Notes: a model not told the origin generated them from the sequence alone. A stretch of 64,000 bases of DNA from Streptomyces sp. SID12488 (GCF_010548275.1 NZ_JAAGLT010000006.1:304478-368477); one strand, 5' to 3'. Numbered from the stretch's first letter, positions 8,116 to 17,546 are shown. Numbers and translations are program-made.

Positions 8116-9110
8116 GCCGCTGCCTCCTTCGCGTCCCGCGCCCGCTGCTTGGCGGCGTGCGCCATGGCTGCCTCGCGCACCCAGGCGCCGTCCTCGTGCG
8201 CTGTCCGACGCCGTGCGACCCGTTCGGCGTTGCAGGGGCCGCCGCCCTTGATGACGCGCATCAGCTCGTCCCAGTCCGGGGTGCCGAAGTCGTGGTGGCC
8301 GCGCTCCTCGTTCCAGCGCAGCTCCGGGTCGGGCAGGGTCACGCCGAGCTTGTCGGCCTGCGGGACGGTCATGTCGACGAAGCGCTGGCGCAGTTCGTCG
8401 TTGGTGTGCCGCTTGATCTTCCAGGCCATGGACTGCGCGGAGTTGGGCGAGGCGTCGTCGGGCGGGCCGAACATCATCAGCGAGGGCCACCACCAGCGGT
8501 CGACGGCGTCCTGGACCATGGCGCGCTGTTCCTTCGTACCGCGCATCATCGTCATCAGCAGTTCGTACCCCTGCCGCTGGTGGAAGGACTCCTCCTTGCA
8601 GATACGGACCATCGCGCGTGCGTACGGCCCGTACGAACTCCGGCACAGGGGGACCTGGTTGCAGATCGCCGCGCCGTCCACGAACCAGCCGATCACGCCG
8701 ACGTCGGCGAAGCTCGGCGTCGGATAGTTGAAGATCGACGAGTACTTCTGGCGGCCTTCGATGAGCCGCTCGGTGAGGTCCGCGCGGTCGGCGCCCAGTG
8801 TCTCGGCGGCCGAGTACAGGTACAGCCCGTGCCCGGCCTCGTCCTGGACCTTCGCGAAGAGGATGGCCTTGCGGCGCAGCGAGGGCGCGCGCGTGATCCA
8901 CTCGCCCTCCGGCTGCATGCCGATGATCTCCGAGTGCGCGTGCTGGGCGATCTGCCGGATCAGCGTCCTGCGGTAGCCATCGGGCATCCAGTCGCGCGGC
9001 TCGATCCGCCGGTCCCGCGCGATCGTCGCCTCGAAGTGCTCCTCGAGCAGCCCCTCGGCAGCCTGCCCGGCGCCGCCGGTGTCCGAGGCGGCGGAGTGTG
9101 TCGTCGTCAT
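8112..9110 (-). CDS. paaA: Phenylacetyl-CoA epoxidase catalytic subunit PaaA
   Basis: A 332-aa catalytic diiron subunit that converts phenylacetyl-CoA to the ring-1,2-epoxide with O2. The iron-ligand motifs sit in [20 protein letters not shown] (ExxH) and [18 protein letters not shown] (ExxH). [17 protein letters not shown] is also characteristic. The start chosen is the ATG at 9110 ([10 protein letters not shown]), with GGAG about 10 nt upstream; earlier in-frame codons lie across the candidate operator. It is the first gene of paaABCDE. The acid-activating ligase and ring-opening genes are not in this window. Confidence 0.95.
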   Translation of the reverse strand: MTTTHSAASDTGGAGQAAEGLLEEHFEATIARDRRIEPRDWMPDGYRRTLIRQIAQHAHSEIIGMQPEGEWITRAPSLRRKAILFAKVQDEAGHGLYLYSAAETLGADRADLTERLIEGRQKYSSIFNYPTPSFADVGVIGWFVDGAAICNQVPLCRSSYGPYARAMVRICKEESFHQRQGYELLMTMMRGTKEQRAMVQDAVDRWWWPSLMMFGPPDDASPNSAQSMAWKIKRHTNDELRQRFVDMTVPQADKLGVTLPDPELRWNEERGHHDFGTPDWDELMRVIKGGGPCNAERVARRRTAHEDGAWVREAAMAHAAKQRARDAKEAAA

Positions 9111-9124
9111 CGATACCAGCTCCC

Positions 9125-9144
9125 TACCGACCATTCGTTCGGTA
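9125..9144. promoter_or_regulatory. Candidate TetR-type (PaaR-like) operator before paaA
   Basis: The 20-bp sequence TACCGACCATTCGTTCGGTA is an imperfect palindrome with 6-bp arms (TACCGA/TCGGTA), 14 nt upstream of the paaA start. Actinobacterial paa operons are commonly repressed by a TetR regulator (PaaR) at ACCG...CGGT palindromes, so phenylacetyl-CoA-responsive control is likely. No paaR gene lies in the window. Confidence 0.55.
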
Positions 9145-9191
9145 CCAGTGTGACGACTTTTCCGCGCCCGCACAAGCCGTTGCCGGGACCG

Positions 9192-9520
9192 TCAGTAGGT
9201 GGCGCGTCCGCCGCTGATGTCGTACACCGCGCCGGTGGAGAAGCTGTCCCGGCCGGAGGCCAGGAAGGCGACCGGTTCGGCCACCTCCTCCGGGCGGCCG
9301 GTCCGGCCCATCGGGATGAGGCCGGTAAGGCGCTCCAGCACCTCGGGGCCGTGTTCTCTTTCATGGACGTGGTGGTGACGCCGGGTGCGACGACGTTGCC
9401 CAGGGCGCCGCTGGTCGCCGGCTCCTTGCCGGCCGACTTGGTCAGGGCGATCACCGCGGCCTTGGATGCCGAGCGGACCGACAGTTGGGCGTTGCCGTCC
9501 TTCCCGGCGATGCCGGCTAG
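9192..9520 (-). pseudogene. Truncated, frameshifted SDR dehydrogenase (deoxysugar-acid type)
   Basis: On the minus strand the first part reads [17 protein letters not shown], the YxxxK region of a short-chain dehydrogenase but with the catalytic Tyr codon changed (SVRSASK for SVYSASK). The frame then shifts after SMKENTA, and the C-terminal part resumes in another frame as [15 protein letters not shown] and ends [10 protein letters not shown]. The N-terminal Rossmann half is missing; the remnant starts right after the dehydratase stop. The [10 protein letters not shown] end resembles SDR enzymes acting on 2-keto-3-deoxy-L-fuconate or -rhamnonate, which fits the neighbouring genes. It is clearly non-functional. 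Confidence 0.8.
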
Positions 9521-9538
9521 AGCGTAGGGACGCGTCCG

Positions 9539-11251
9539 TCAGTGCGACTCACGGCTCACCTCGGAGCCGCTGGAGCCGATGAGGAAGTCCAGGTCGGCGC
9601 CCGTGTCGGCCTGCAGGACGTGGTCGACGTACAGGCGTTCCCAGCCGCGCCGGGGGTTGGCGAAGCCGTTGACGGTGGCCTCGTCGGGGGTCCTGCGGGC
9701 AAGTTCCTCGGCGGGTACGTCGACGTCGAGGCGCCGGGCCGCCACGTCCAGGTCGATGATGTCGCCGGTGCGGACGAGCCCGAGGGGGCCTCCGGCCGCT
9801 GCCTCGGGGGCCACGTGCAGGACGACGGTGCCGTAGGCGGTGCCGCTCATCCGGCCGTCGCAGACCCGGACCATGTCACGTACGCCCTGTTCCAGCAGCT
9901 TCTTCGGCAGCGGCATGTTGGACACCTCGGGCATGCCCGGGTAACCCCTGGGGCCGCAGCCGCGCAGGACGAGCACGGAGTCGGCGTCCACGTCGAGGTC
10001 CGGGTCGTCGATTCGGGCGTGGAAGTCCTCGATCGAGTCGAAGACGACCGCACGGCCCCGGTGGCGCAGCAGGTGCGGGGAGGCCGCCGCCGGCTTCACG
10101 AGGGCTCCGTCGGGGGCGAGGTTGCCGCGCAGGACGGCGATTCCGCCCTCGGCGACCAGCGGTTTCTCGCGGCTGCGAATGACCTCCGGGTCCCAGACGG
10201 ACGCGTCGTCGAGCTGACTCACCAGCGGCTCTCCGGTGACCGTGAGCGCGTCGGGATCGAGCAGGTCGAGTACCTCGCGCAGTACGGCGGACAGGCCTCC
10301 GGCACGGTGGAAGTCCTCCATGAGGAAGCGGCCGGCCGGCTGCAGGTCCACCAGGACCGGGACGCGGGAGCCGATCCGGTCGAAGTCGTCGAGCGTCAGG
10401 GGGATGTCCAGGCGTCCGGCGATCGCCAGCAGGTGCACGACGGCGTTGGTCGAGCCGCCGATGGCGGCCAGGGCGACGATCGCGTTGTGGAAGGACGCCT
10501 TGGTCAGGAAAGTGCTCGGCCGGCGGTCGGCGGCGACCATGTCCACCGCCAGCCTGCCGGTGCCGTGGGCCGCCTCCAGCAGTCGGCTGTCGGGCGCCGG
10601 AATACCGGCCACCCCCGGCACGATCGTGCCCAGCGCCTCGGCCACCAGGGCCATCGTCGAGGCGGTGCCCATCGTGTTGCAGTGCCCGCGGCTGCGGATC
10701 ATCGACGACTCGGAGCGAGTGAACTGCTCCTGGGAGAGCGTGCCTGCCCGTACCTCCTCCGACAGCCGCCACACGTCGGTGCCGCAGCCCAGCGGCGTAC
10801 CCCGGAAGGTCCCGTTCAGCATCGGCCCGCCGGGCACGACGACCGCGGGCAGGTCCACCGAGGCGGCGGCCATGAGCAGCGAGGGGATCGTCTTGTCACA
10901 GCCGCCCAGCAGCACGACACCGTCGATCGGATTGGCCCGCAGCATCTCCTCCGTGGCCATCGCCGCCATGTTCCGCCACAGCATGGCGGTGGGCCGCACC
11001 TGTGTCTCGCCGAGCGACACCACGGGCAGGTCCAGGGGGATGCCCCCGGCCTCGTACACGCCGTTGCGCACCGAGGCCGCCACCTCGTTCAGATGGGCGT
11101 TGCAGGGGGTCAGGTCGGAGGCAGTGTTGGCGATGGCGATCTGCGGCCGGCCGGCGAAGGCGTCGTCCGGTGCGCCCCGGCGCATCCAGGCCCGATGGAT
11201 GTAGGCGTTGCGCCCCTGCCCCTCGTACCACTGTGCACTGCGAAGCGTCAC
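9539..11251 (-). CDS. IlvD/Edd family sugar-acid dehydratase
   Basis: A 570-aa iron-sulfur dehydratase. Likely cluster ligands are C50 (DLTPCNAH), C118 (GGCDKTIPS) and C191 ([13 protein letters not shown]); CDGRMSG and the serine-containing C-terminus are also present. The NTMGTAST form is typical of the pentonate/hexonate branch (L-arabinonate, D-xylonate, L-fuconate-like) rather than true IlvD of branched-chain synthesis. The product would be a 2-keto-3-deoxy sugar acid. The neighbouring FAH hydrolase, dehydrogenase, broken SDR and rhamnosidases point to L-rhamnonate or L-fuconate as substrate, by inference. The GTG at 11251 follows GGAAAGGG. It is divergent from the IclR regulator, sharing a ~64-bp promoter region. 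Confidence 0.88.
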   Translation of the reverse strand: MTLRSAQWYEGQGRNAYIHRAWMRRGAPDDAFAGRPQIAIANTASDLTPCNAHLNEVAASVRNGVYEAGGIPLDLPVVSLGETQVRPTAMLWRNMAAMATEEMLRANPIDGVVLLGGCDKTIPSLLMAAASVDLPAVVVPGGPMLNGTFRGTPLGCGTDVWRLSEEVRAGTLSQEQFTRSESSMIRSRGHCNTMGTASTMALVAEALGTIVPGVAGIPAPDSRLLEAAHGTGRLAVDMVAADRRPSTFLTKASFHNAIVALAAIGGSTNAVVHLLAIAGRLDIPLTLDDFDRIGSRVPVLVDLQPAGRFLMEDFHRAGGLSAVLREVLDLLDPDALTVTGEPLVSQLDDASVWDPEVIRSREKPLVAEGGIAVLRGNLAPDGALVKPAAASPHLLRHRGRAVVFDSIEDFHARIDDPDLDVDADSVLVLRGCGPRGYPGMPEVSNMPLPKKLLEQGVRDMVRVCDGRMSGTAYGTVVLHVAPEAAAGGPLGLVRTGDIIDLDVAARRLDVDVPAEELARRTPDEATVNGFANPRRGWERLYVDHVLQADTGADLDFLIGSSGSEVSRESH

Positions 11252-11296
11252 CGTCGACCCTTTCCAACAATCGGTACAGTGGTCTACCCTTCGGAA

Positions 11297-11306
11297 CTCC
11301 ATGGAG
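11297..11306. promoter_or_regulatory. Palindrome in the dehydratase/IclR divergent promoter
   Basis: CTCCATGGAG is a perfect 10-bp palindrome between the divergent dehydratase and IclR genes. IclR regulators often bind short palindromes in such intergenic regions and autoregulate. Its GGAG half also serves as the ribosome-binding site for the IclR start at 11316, so binding there would block its own expression. It is short enough to be chance. Confidence 0.3.
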
Positions 11307-11315
11307 CATAGACAG

Positions 11316-12131
11316 ATGTACGAGGGCACGTCAGCCCCTGTGAGCGAGGAAGTCGCCGGAGGCGACGGCGACGCCACGCGTCTCGTGGGATCCGACCGGG
11401 TGCTCGCCGTACTCAAGGAGCTCGCCCGCTATCCCGACGGCGTCGGTCTGGAGGAGCTGACCCGGGTGATGGGCAGCCCCAAGCCGACCGTGCACCGGGC
11501 CCTGGGGGCTCTGCGCCGGGCCGGGCTGGCCGACCAGGGCGAACGCGGTCGCTACGTACTCGGCGACGAATTCCTGCGGATGGCCTTCGCGCACCACGAG
11601 GACCGCCCCGAGCACGTCCGGGTACGTCCCGTACTGGAGGCGCTGGCCGACCGGTTCGGCGAGACGGCGCACTACGCGGTCCTCGACGGCCGAGAGGTCG
11701 TCTACCGCGCCAAGGTCGACCCGCCGAGCGGCGCCGTCCGACTGACGTCGACCGTCGGCGGCCGGAACCCCGCCCACGCCACCGGCGTCGGAAAGACGCT
11801 GCTCGCCCATCAGTTGGACACCGTGGCGGCGGTCGAGGCGTGGATCGGCGACGCACCCCTGGAACGCCGCACGCCCCGGACCCTGTGCACGGCCGCAGAC
11901 CTGCACCGCGAACTGCGGGCCACCCTCGACCGGGGGTACGCCGTGGACGACCAGGAGAACGAGTCCGGCGTCAACTGCCTCTCCCTGCCCGTGTACGCGA
12001 CCTCGCCGACAGCTCCCTCGGGCGCCGTGAGCATCAGCGCGCTCACCTACCGCACTCCGCTGCACATCCTGGTCGAGGCGGTCGGCGAGATCCGGGAGTT
12101 GCTCGGTCCCCTGGGCCGGAGCCGTCAATAG
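11316..12131 (+). CDS. IclR family transcriptional regulator
   Basis: A 271-aa regulator. The winged HTH is at residues about 25-85 (GVGLEELTRVMGSPKPTVHR, LRRAGLADQGERGRYVLG), followed by the IclR effector domain (ETAHYAVLDGREVVYRAKVD, HATGVGKTLLAHQ, YAVDDQENESGVNCLSLPVY). The ATG at 11316 has GGAG 9 nt upstream and is preferred over the ATG at 11301. It is divergent from the dehydratase and leads the hydrolase and dehydrogenase genes. It probably senses a sugar acid or its keto-deoxy derivative and controls both directions. Confidence 0.9.
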   Translation: MYEGTSAPVSEEVAGGDGDATRLVGSDRVLAVLKELARYPDGVGLEELTRVMGSPKPTVHRALGALRRAGLADQGERGRYVLGDEFLRMAFAHHEDRPEHVRVRPVLEALADRFGETAHYAVLDGREVVYRAKVDPPSGAVRLTSTVGGRNPAHATGVGKTLLAHQLDTVAAVEAWIGDAPLERRTPRTLCTAADLHRELRATLDRGYAVDDQENESGVNCLSLPVYATSPTAPSGAVSISALTYRTPLHILVEAVGEIRELLGPLGRSRQ

Positions 12132-12215
12132 CCCACCGATAACCCACCGATGAGCCGTCGGCAGAGTCCCGGCCCACTCCCCCGCCACCCCGCCGCTCGA
12201 ACTGGAGACTGACCC

Positions 12216-13076
12216 GTGTTCCTCATGCGCATCGGTGCCGCAGGCGCCGAAAAGCCTGTCGCCCGCGTCGACGACGAGACGTACGTCGACCTCTCCGACA
12301 CCGTCACGGACTTCGACGAGGCGTTCTTCGGCTCCGGCGGCCTCGACCGCGTCCGCCCCGTCGTGGCCGAGCGGACGGCCGCCGGCCAGGTGTCCCGCTT
12401 CGCCGGGGAGCGGATCGGCGCGCCGATCGCCCGCCCGCACCAGATCCTGTGCATCGGGCTCAACTACCGTGACCACGCGGCCGAGAGCGGGATGGCCGTA
12501 CCGGACGAGCCGATCCTGTTCACCAAGTCGCCCAACACCCTTGTCGGCCCGAACGACGACGTACGTATCCCGCGCGGGTCCGCCAGGACCGACTGGGAGG
12601 TGGAGCTCGGCATCGTGATCGGCTGTCGCACCAGCTACCTCGACTCGGTCGAGGAGGCACGCGACGCCATCGCCGGGTACGTGGTCGTCAACGACGTCAG
12701 CGAGCGCGGCTTCCAGCTGGAGCGTGGCGGGCAGTGGTCGAAGGGCAAGTCCGCCGAGACCTTCAACCCGGCGGGCCCCTGGCTGGCCACCACCGACGAG
12801 ATCGACGACGTCCTCGCGCTCGACATGTGGCTCGACGTCAACAGTGTCCGCCGCCAGAACGGCAACACGAAGACCATGGTCTTCGACCCGTACTTCATCG
12901 TGCACTACCTCAGCCAGTTCCTCGTCCTGGAACCCGGCGACCTGATCAACACCGGCACCCCGCCCGGCGTCGGCATGGGCTTCACTCCGCCGGTGTGGCT
13001 CCAGCCCGGTGACGTGATGGAGCTGGGCATCACCCGCCTCGGCAGCCAGCGCCAGCACGTGCTCGGCCCACGGTGA
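12216..13076 (+). CDS. Fumarylacetoacetate-hydrolase family protein, likely 2,4-diketo-3-deoxysugar-acid hydrolase
   Basis: A 286-aa FAH-fold protein with the catalytic-domain hallmarks ILCIGLNYRDHAAESG, LFTKSPNTLVGPND, DWEVELGIVIG (metal-binding acidic residues), GYVVVNDVSERGFQ and TGTPPGVGMGF. In non-phosphorylating L-fucose/L-rhamnose pathways such enzymes cleave 2,4-diketo-3-deoxy acids to pyruvate and lactate. The adjacent dehydratase and dehydrogenase supply the preceding steps, so that role is inferred here. The GTG at 12216 follows CTGGAGACTGACCC; an ATG at 12225 is an alternative. It overlaps the next gene by 4 nt (GTGA). Confidence 0.85.
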   Translation: MFLMRIGAAGAEKPVARVDDETYVDLSDTVTDFDEAFFGSGGLDRVRPVVAERTAAGQVSRFAGERIGAPIARPHQILCIGLNYRDHAAESGMAVPDEPILFTKSPNTLVGPNDDVRIPRGSARTDWEVELGIVIGCRTSYLDSVEEARDAIAGYVVVNDVSERGFQLERGGQWSKGKSAETFNPAGPWLATTDEIDDVLALDMWLDVNSVRRQNGNTKTMVFDPYFIVHYLSQFLVLEPGDLINTGTPPGVGMGFTPPVWLQPGDVMELGITRLGSQRQHVLGPR

Positions 13077-14107
13077 CCGCCCGCCGCCCCATGCGCGCGT
13101 TCGTCCTGACGGCTCCCGGGAAGTACGAGGTCCAGGAGGTCCCCGCCCCGGTGGTGGCCTCCGGCGAGGTCGTCGTCGACGTCGAGCGGGTCGGCGTGTG
13201 CGGCACCGACATGGAGTTCCACACCGGCGCGATGGCCTACCTCCACCAGGGCCACTCCTCCTACCCGATGCGTCTGGGCCACGAATGGTCGGGGCGCGTG
13301 GCGGCGGTCGGTGACGGTGTCGACCGCGGGTGGATCGGCCGCCGGGTGATGGGTGACACCATGCTCGGCTGCGGCTCCTGCCGCCGTTGCCGACGGGGCC
13401 ATCAGCATGTGTGCGAGAAGCGCCAGGAGGTCGGTATCCGTGGGGAGCGGGCCGGCGCCCTGGCCGAGCAACTCGCGGTGCCGGTCTCGTCGTTGCACGT
13501 CCTGCCCGACTCCGTGGACGCGGTGCTGGGCGCACTGGTCGAGCCCGGCGGCAACGCCCTGCGCGCCGCCCGGGCGGCCGAACTGCGGCCCGGGGACCGG
13601 GTGTTGGTGCTGGGCCCGGGGACGATCGGTCTCCTGGTGGCGATGTTCGCGCGTGCCGCCGGTGCGGAGGTCCACCTGATGGGCGCCACCAACGGCTCTC
13701 TCGCCTTCGCCCGCGAGCTGGGCTTCGAGCACACCTGGCGGGAGGACTCCGTCCCGGATCTGCCGTACGACGCTGTCGTCGACGCCTCCAACGCGGCCCA
13801 TCTCCCGGAACTGGCGCTCGAGTTGGTCGAACCGGCCGGCCATGTCGTCTACATCGGCCTGGCCGGTGTCCCGAGCCGCGTCGACACCCGCACGCTCGTC
13901 CTCAAGGACGTCACAGCGGTCGGAGTCCTGTCCGCCTCCCCCGGCCTCGACGCCACCATCCGGGCGTACGCCGAGGGTTCAGTGGATCCACGCCCCCTGG
14001 TCGCCGCGACGGTGGGCCTTGACCAGGTCGGAGCCGTCCTCGCGGGTGAACGCCCGGCGGGCGCGGGTCCCGGGCCGAAGTTCCATGTCGACCCGCGCCT
14101 GGGCTGA
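13073..14107 (+). CDS. Zinc-dependent alcohol dehydrogenase (MDR family)
   Basis: A 344-aa medium-chain dehydrogenase. The catalytic zinc site is in VGVCGTDMEFH and LGHEWSGRV, and the structural zinc cysteines are in GCGSCRRCRRGHQHVC. The NAD(P) fold follows around VLVLGPGTIGLLVAMFARAA. Its GTG overlaps the FAH-gene stop, so the two are coupled. In context it may oxidise a sugar, or the 4-hydroxyl of a 2-keto-3-deoxy acid to give the hydrolase substrate. That would be the step the broken SDR nearby once served, though this substitution is inference. Confidence 0.87.
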   Translation: MTARRPMRAFVLTAPGKYEVQEVPAPVVASGEVVVDVERVGVCGTDMEFHTGAMAYLHQGHSSYPMRLGHEWSGRVAAVGDGVDRGWIGRRVMGDTMLGCGSCRRCRRGHQHVCEKRQEVGIRGERAGALAEQLAVPVSSLHVLPDSVDAVLGALVEPGGNALRAARAAELRPGDRVLVLGPGTIGLLVAMFARAAGAEVHLMGATNGSLAFARELGFEHTWREDSVPDLPYDAVVDASNAAHLPELALELVEPAGHVVYIGLAGVPSRVDTRTLVLKDVTAVGVLSASPGLDATIRAYAEGSVDPRPLVAATVGLDQVGAVLAGERPAGAGPGPKFHVDPRLG

Positions 14108-14125
14108 GGCAACCCGCCGCGCCGC

Positions 14126-14155
14126 CTGGACAACGTCCGGCCGGACGTTGTCCAG
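14126..14155. terminator. Bidirectional hairpin terminator between convergent genes
   Basis: A perfect 30-bp inverted repeat without a loop: the left arm is CTGGACAACGTCCGG and the right arm its exact complement. It sits between the dehydrogenase stop (14107) and the rhamnosidase stop (14184), where a terminator serving both strands is expected. There is no T-tract, as is usual in Streptomyces. Confidence 0.75.
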
Positions 14156-14183
14156 GCGATGCGCCTACCATCTCCTTCCCCCG

Positions 14184-17100
14184 CTACTTGATCCTGATCT
14201 CCGCCAACTGGAGGCGGCGGAGCATGCTCTCGTCGGAGGCCGGTGCGCCCAGCCTGGTGGCCTGCAGGCGCACATAGCGGCCGGTGGCGGCGGTGAGTGC
14301 GTAGGTCTGCGCGGTGCCGTTGGGGTTCGCCTGGCCGGTCACCGTGCGGACCGTGGTGTAGGACGTGGCGCCCTCCGCCCGGGTCCGCAGGGTGAAGTCG
14401 ACGGGGAAACCCGCCGTACCGCCGCCGACCGCGCCGGTGTCGGTACGGGGATGGAGGGTGACGGAGCCGATGGCCCGATCGGCGCCCAGATCGACCTCGA
14501 TCCAGACGGGTGTGTCACCGACGTCGGCGGAGGAGAAGTCGATGCTGGTGAACCCCTTGGCACCGGCGACACCGACCGTGGTGCCGTCGAGCACCCGGGT
14601 CTTGCCCCAGTCGCCGTTCTCCAGCGTGCAGTTGCTGGTCACCGAGGTCGCCGCGGTCGGGACGGTGAGTTCGGCCAGCTGCAACCTGTACTTGGAGGTC
14701 TCGTCGGCGGCCGGGGTGCCTAGCCTGGTGGCCTGCAGGCGGACATGGCGGGCGGTGGTGGTCCGGAAACCGTAGGTCTGCACAAGGCCGTTGGGGTTGG
14801 GCTCGGCGGTGACGGCACGGACGGTCATGTAGGTGTTGGCGCCGTCCGCGCGGGTCTGGAGAGTGAAGTCCACCGGGAAGCCCGCCGTACCGCCCCCGGC
14901 GGCGGGGGTGTCGGTGCGGGGGAAGAGGCGTACGGCGTCGATGTCGGTGTCCGCACCGAGGTCGATCTCCACCCACACGGGGTTCGCGCCGACGTCGGCG
15001 GAGGTGAACTCGTTGCTGGTGTAGCCCCTGGCACCGGTCACGCTGGTGAGCTTGCCGTCGGTGAGCCGGTTCCTCCCCCAACTGCCGTTCTCCAGACTGT
15101 TGTTACTGGAGACGGGCCTGCCCAGGGCGAGGTTGTCGAGCCGGCCGGCGCCGCTGACGGTGAACGTCCAGGCGCCCGGCCGGAGGGTGAAGTAGACGTA
15201 CGAGGAGTCCTTGCCCGCGTAAGTGAGGCCGTTGACGCCGGCGGTGGCGGAGCCGCCGGTGAACACCGTGGTGCCGCCCGCCTTGATGACGGGCTGGGAG
15301 CCGCCATAGGTGGGCACACCGACGCGGGCGGTGGTGCCGTTCGGCGAGGTGAGGTTCAGCGTCACCTGGGTGCCCTCACGGGTGATGCCGAAGCGGATGT
15401 CGCCCTTGGCGGTGGGCGTCACGGCGTTGATCTTCGTGAGGGTGCCGGTCTGCGGGACGACGTCGTACGTCGTCCAGCCTGGCCGGGTGGGGCGCACACC
15501 GGCCGCGTAGGCGGACAACGCGTACAACGGGCCGCCGTTCCAGGCGTGGTTGTCGGTGCCCTCGGCCTTGGTCCACAGCTCCCACAGCGTGTAGGAGGCG
15601 GGGTCGGTGACCTGGGCGGCGAAGCGGTTGCGCATCCGCTCCTCGGCGACCCCGGCCGCGCCCATCAGGTACAGCGCCTCCAGGACGTAGAACTCCATGT
15701 ACGGGCTGGCGTTGAGGTGGGTGCGCAGCACCTCGACGATCCCCCGGTGTCGGGAGACGGGGGCCAGGCCCGCGACCACGGCGAGGGCGTTGCCACGGTC
15801 GTCCGTGTCGCCGTTGTAGCCGGGTGAGCGGTACTCGTTCCTCGACGAGTTCCACAGCACGCGGTCGAAGTTGGCCTTGATGCTGTCGCGTTGGGCGTTC
15901 CACCCGGCCGTGTCGGCGCTGTTGCCGCTGAGGTCGGCGAGCTTGGCGGCGGTGTCCAGGGCCAGGTAGTACCAGGAGTTGTCGAGGACGCGGGCGTCGA
16001 TGTTGCTGCCCCAGTCCTCCCAGTCCCAGTCGCCGGCGCGGTGCTTGACCAGGCCGTCGCTGTCCAGGGCCCACAGGTTCAGGTACTTCTTCACCGCCGG
16101 GTAGGCGTCGGTGACCGCGTCGGCGTTGCCGGTGTAGAGGTAGTAGGTCCACAACGACCACGTCGAGGCGAGCATCTGGAGGGGCAGTTCGGCGGTCCAG
16201 ATGGTCGACGGCACCGGGGAGTAGAGCGCGCCGCTGTCCTTCTGCCAGGCCGCGAGCTGGGAGATGGCCTTCGCGCCGAGCGCGTGCGAGCGGGCATCGA
16301 AGGTGTAGAAGCCCTCCTTGAGCTGGTTGACCACGTCGCCCCACCACTGGGCGCGCTCCCGGGTGGGGCAGTCCATGTAGTTGTCCCGCATGTTGACGTA
16401 CATCGTGCGGGCGGCCTTGCCCCACAGGGTGTCGAAGAAGGCGTCGCTGCTGCTGAACGAACCGGCGAAGTCGGTGTCGTAGCCGGACTCGCGGTACTTC
16501 AGTTCCAGGACGGTGACACCGGCCGGGACGGTGTAGCGCACGGCGGTGCCGCTCTTCCAGGCCAGCGACTCGAACTCCTGCACCCCGCCGGTGCAGACGT
16601 AGGTGGCGCGCACGTTGTAGGCGGTGCCGGGTTCGATCCCCGTCAGGTTGGCGCCGTCGTCGTAGTGGTCGGTCTGGATGCCGATCAGCGCACCGGCCGG
16701 GGCGTCCACCTTGAGATACGGCGTGACCTGGAGGTTGGACGGCAGGGTGGCGGAGATGGCGGTGCCGCCCTGTCCGGTGGACGGCAGCGAAGCGGCGTTG
16801 GTGTAGGCCTTGAGGCCGGAGTAGCGGAACAGCGGCACAGGCCGCTCCACGAGGTCGTTCCAGGGCGCGGCTCCGGCGGCGCCGAAGTCTGTGGGCGCCG
16901 TCCAGCCGCTGTCGTCGAAGCCGGGCGACTGCCAGTCGGCCATGGCGGTGGCGTTGCGGGCGTCGTAGTAGATGTTCGACTCGGGCAACCGGAAGTTGAC
17001 CTGGGTACCGCCGGTCTGGTTCGAGTAGCCGGCATGGACGGTGTGCTTCCAGCCGGTGTCGCTGACGATCCGGGTGGTCGTCGAGCCGGTCGTGACGTCC

Positions 17101-17546
17101 GACTGGAAGAGCAGTCCGCCCTTGCCGCTGCTGTTGTGCGAGAACCCCTGCTTGCCGAAGTGCCACACCAGAAGCGCGACGGTGTTGCTGCCGCTGGTCA
17201 GGTAGGGGGCGAGGTCGATCACGTCGTGGTAGGTGCCGGTGCGGTTCGGGCCGCGCTTGAGCTGGCCCTCGAAGACGACCAGGGTGCCGTTCACCCACAG
17301 CCAGTACTTGGAGTCGGCGGCTATGCGCGTCACGGCACTGCCCGGCTTGACTCCCAGGGTGAACGACCTGCGGAAGGCCACCCATTGGTTCGTGGTGCTG
17401 GACGGCGCCCAGATCCACTTGGCGGTCCAGGGATCCGCGGCGGCTGCCGTGGGTGCGAGCGCGGGCAGCACCAGGGAGCTCAGCACGGGGGCGAGCGCCA
17501 CGGCTGTGGCGGAGCGGAGGACAGACCTGCGGGTCATCTGTCGCAT
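14184..17546 (-). CDS. Secreted GH78 alpha-L-rhamnosidase with two discoidin-like C-terminal domains
   Basis: An 1120-aa exported glycosidase. The N-terminus MRQMTRRSVLRSATAVALAP carries a twin-arginine signal with cleavage near ALAPTAAAA. Beta-sandwich domains follow, then the GH78 (alpha/alpha)6 barrel, with the general-acid region DCPTRERAQWWGDVVNQ near residue 395 and GDWDWEDWGSNID further on. From about residue 802 there are two tandem F5/8-type C (CBM32-like) repeats, each with GTAGFPVDFTL, PVW(V/I)E(I/V)DLGAD and HVRLQATRLG-like blocks; these should bind plant or microbial glycans. The gene lies 85 nt after the GH78 gene ending at 17632, in one probable operon. The start is the ATG at 17546; an internal ATG at 17537 also fits. 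Confidence 0.92.
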   Translation of the reverse strand: MRQMTRRSVLRSATAVALAPVLSSLVLPALAPTAAAADPWTAKWIWAPSSTTNQWVAFRRSFTLGVKPGSAVTRIAADSKYWLWVNGTLVVFEGQLKRGPNRTGTYHDVIDLAPYLTSGSNTVALLVWHFGKQGFSHNSSGKGGLLFQSDVTTGSTTTRIVSDTGWKHTVHAGYSNQTGGTQVNFRLPESNIYYDARNATAMADWQSPGFDDSGWTAPTDFGAAGAAPWNDLVERPVPLFRYSGLKAYTNAASLPSTGQGGTAISATLPSNLQVTPYLKVDAPAGALIGIQTDHYDDGANLTGIEPGTAYNVRATYVCTGGVQEFESLAWKSGTAVRYTVPAGVTVLELKYRESGYDTDFAGSFSSSDAFFDTLWGKAARTMYVNMRDNYMDCPTRERAQWWGDVVNQLKEGFYTFDARSHALGAKAISQLAAWQKDSGALYSPVPSTIWTAELPLQMLASTWSLWTYYLYTGNADAVTDAYPAVKKYLNLWALDSDGLVKHRAGDWDWEDWGSNIDARVLDNSWYYLALDTAAKLADLSGNSADTAGWNAQRDSIKANFDRVLWNSSRNEYRSPGYNGDTDDRGNALAVVAGLAPVSRHRGIVEVLRTHLNASPYMEFYVLEALYLMGAAGVAEERMRNRFAAQVTDPASYTLWELWTKAEGTDNHAWNGGPLYALSAYAAGVRPTRPGWTTYDVVPQTGTLTKINAVTPTAKGDIRFGITREGTQVTLNLTSPNGTTARVGVPTYGGSQPVIKAGGTTVFTGGSATAGVNGLTYAGKDSSYVYFTLRPGAWTFTVSGAGRLDNLALGRPVSSNNSLENGSWGRNRLTDGKLTSVTGARGYTSNEFTSADVGANPVWVEIDLGADTDIDAVRLFPRTDTPAAGGGTAGFPVDFTLQTRADGANTYMTVRAVTAEPNPNGLVQTYGFRTTTARHVRLQATRLGTPAADETSKYRLQLAELTVPTAATSVTSNCTLENGDWGKTRVLDGTTVGVAGAKGFTSIDFSSADVGDTPVWIEVDLGADRAIGSVTLHPRTDTGAVGGGTAGFPVDFTLRTRAEGATSYTTVRTVTGQANPNGTAQTYALTAATGRYVRLQATRLGAPASDESMLRRLQLAEIRIK

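Noticed and set aside
9539..11251. Calling the dehydratase IlvD of branched-chain amino acid synthesis
   Set aside because: The NTMGTAST motif and the sugar-catabolic neighbours fit the sugar-acid branch; no other ilv gene is nearby.
11331..13535. 734-codon minus-strand frame over the IclR and FAH genes
   Set aside because: No recognisable domain; the plus-strand genes have full family motifs, tight overlaps and proper starts.
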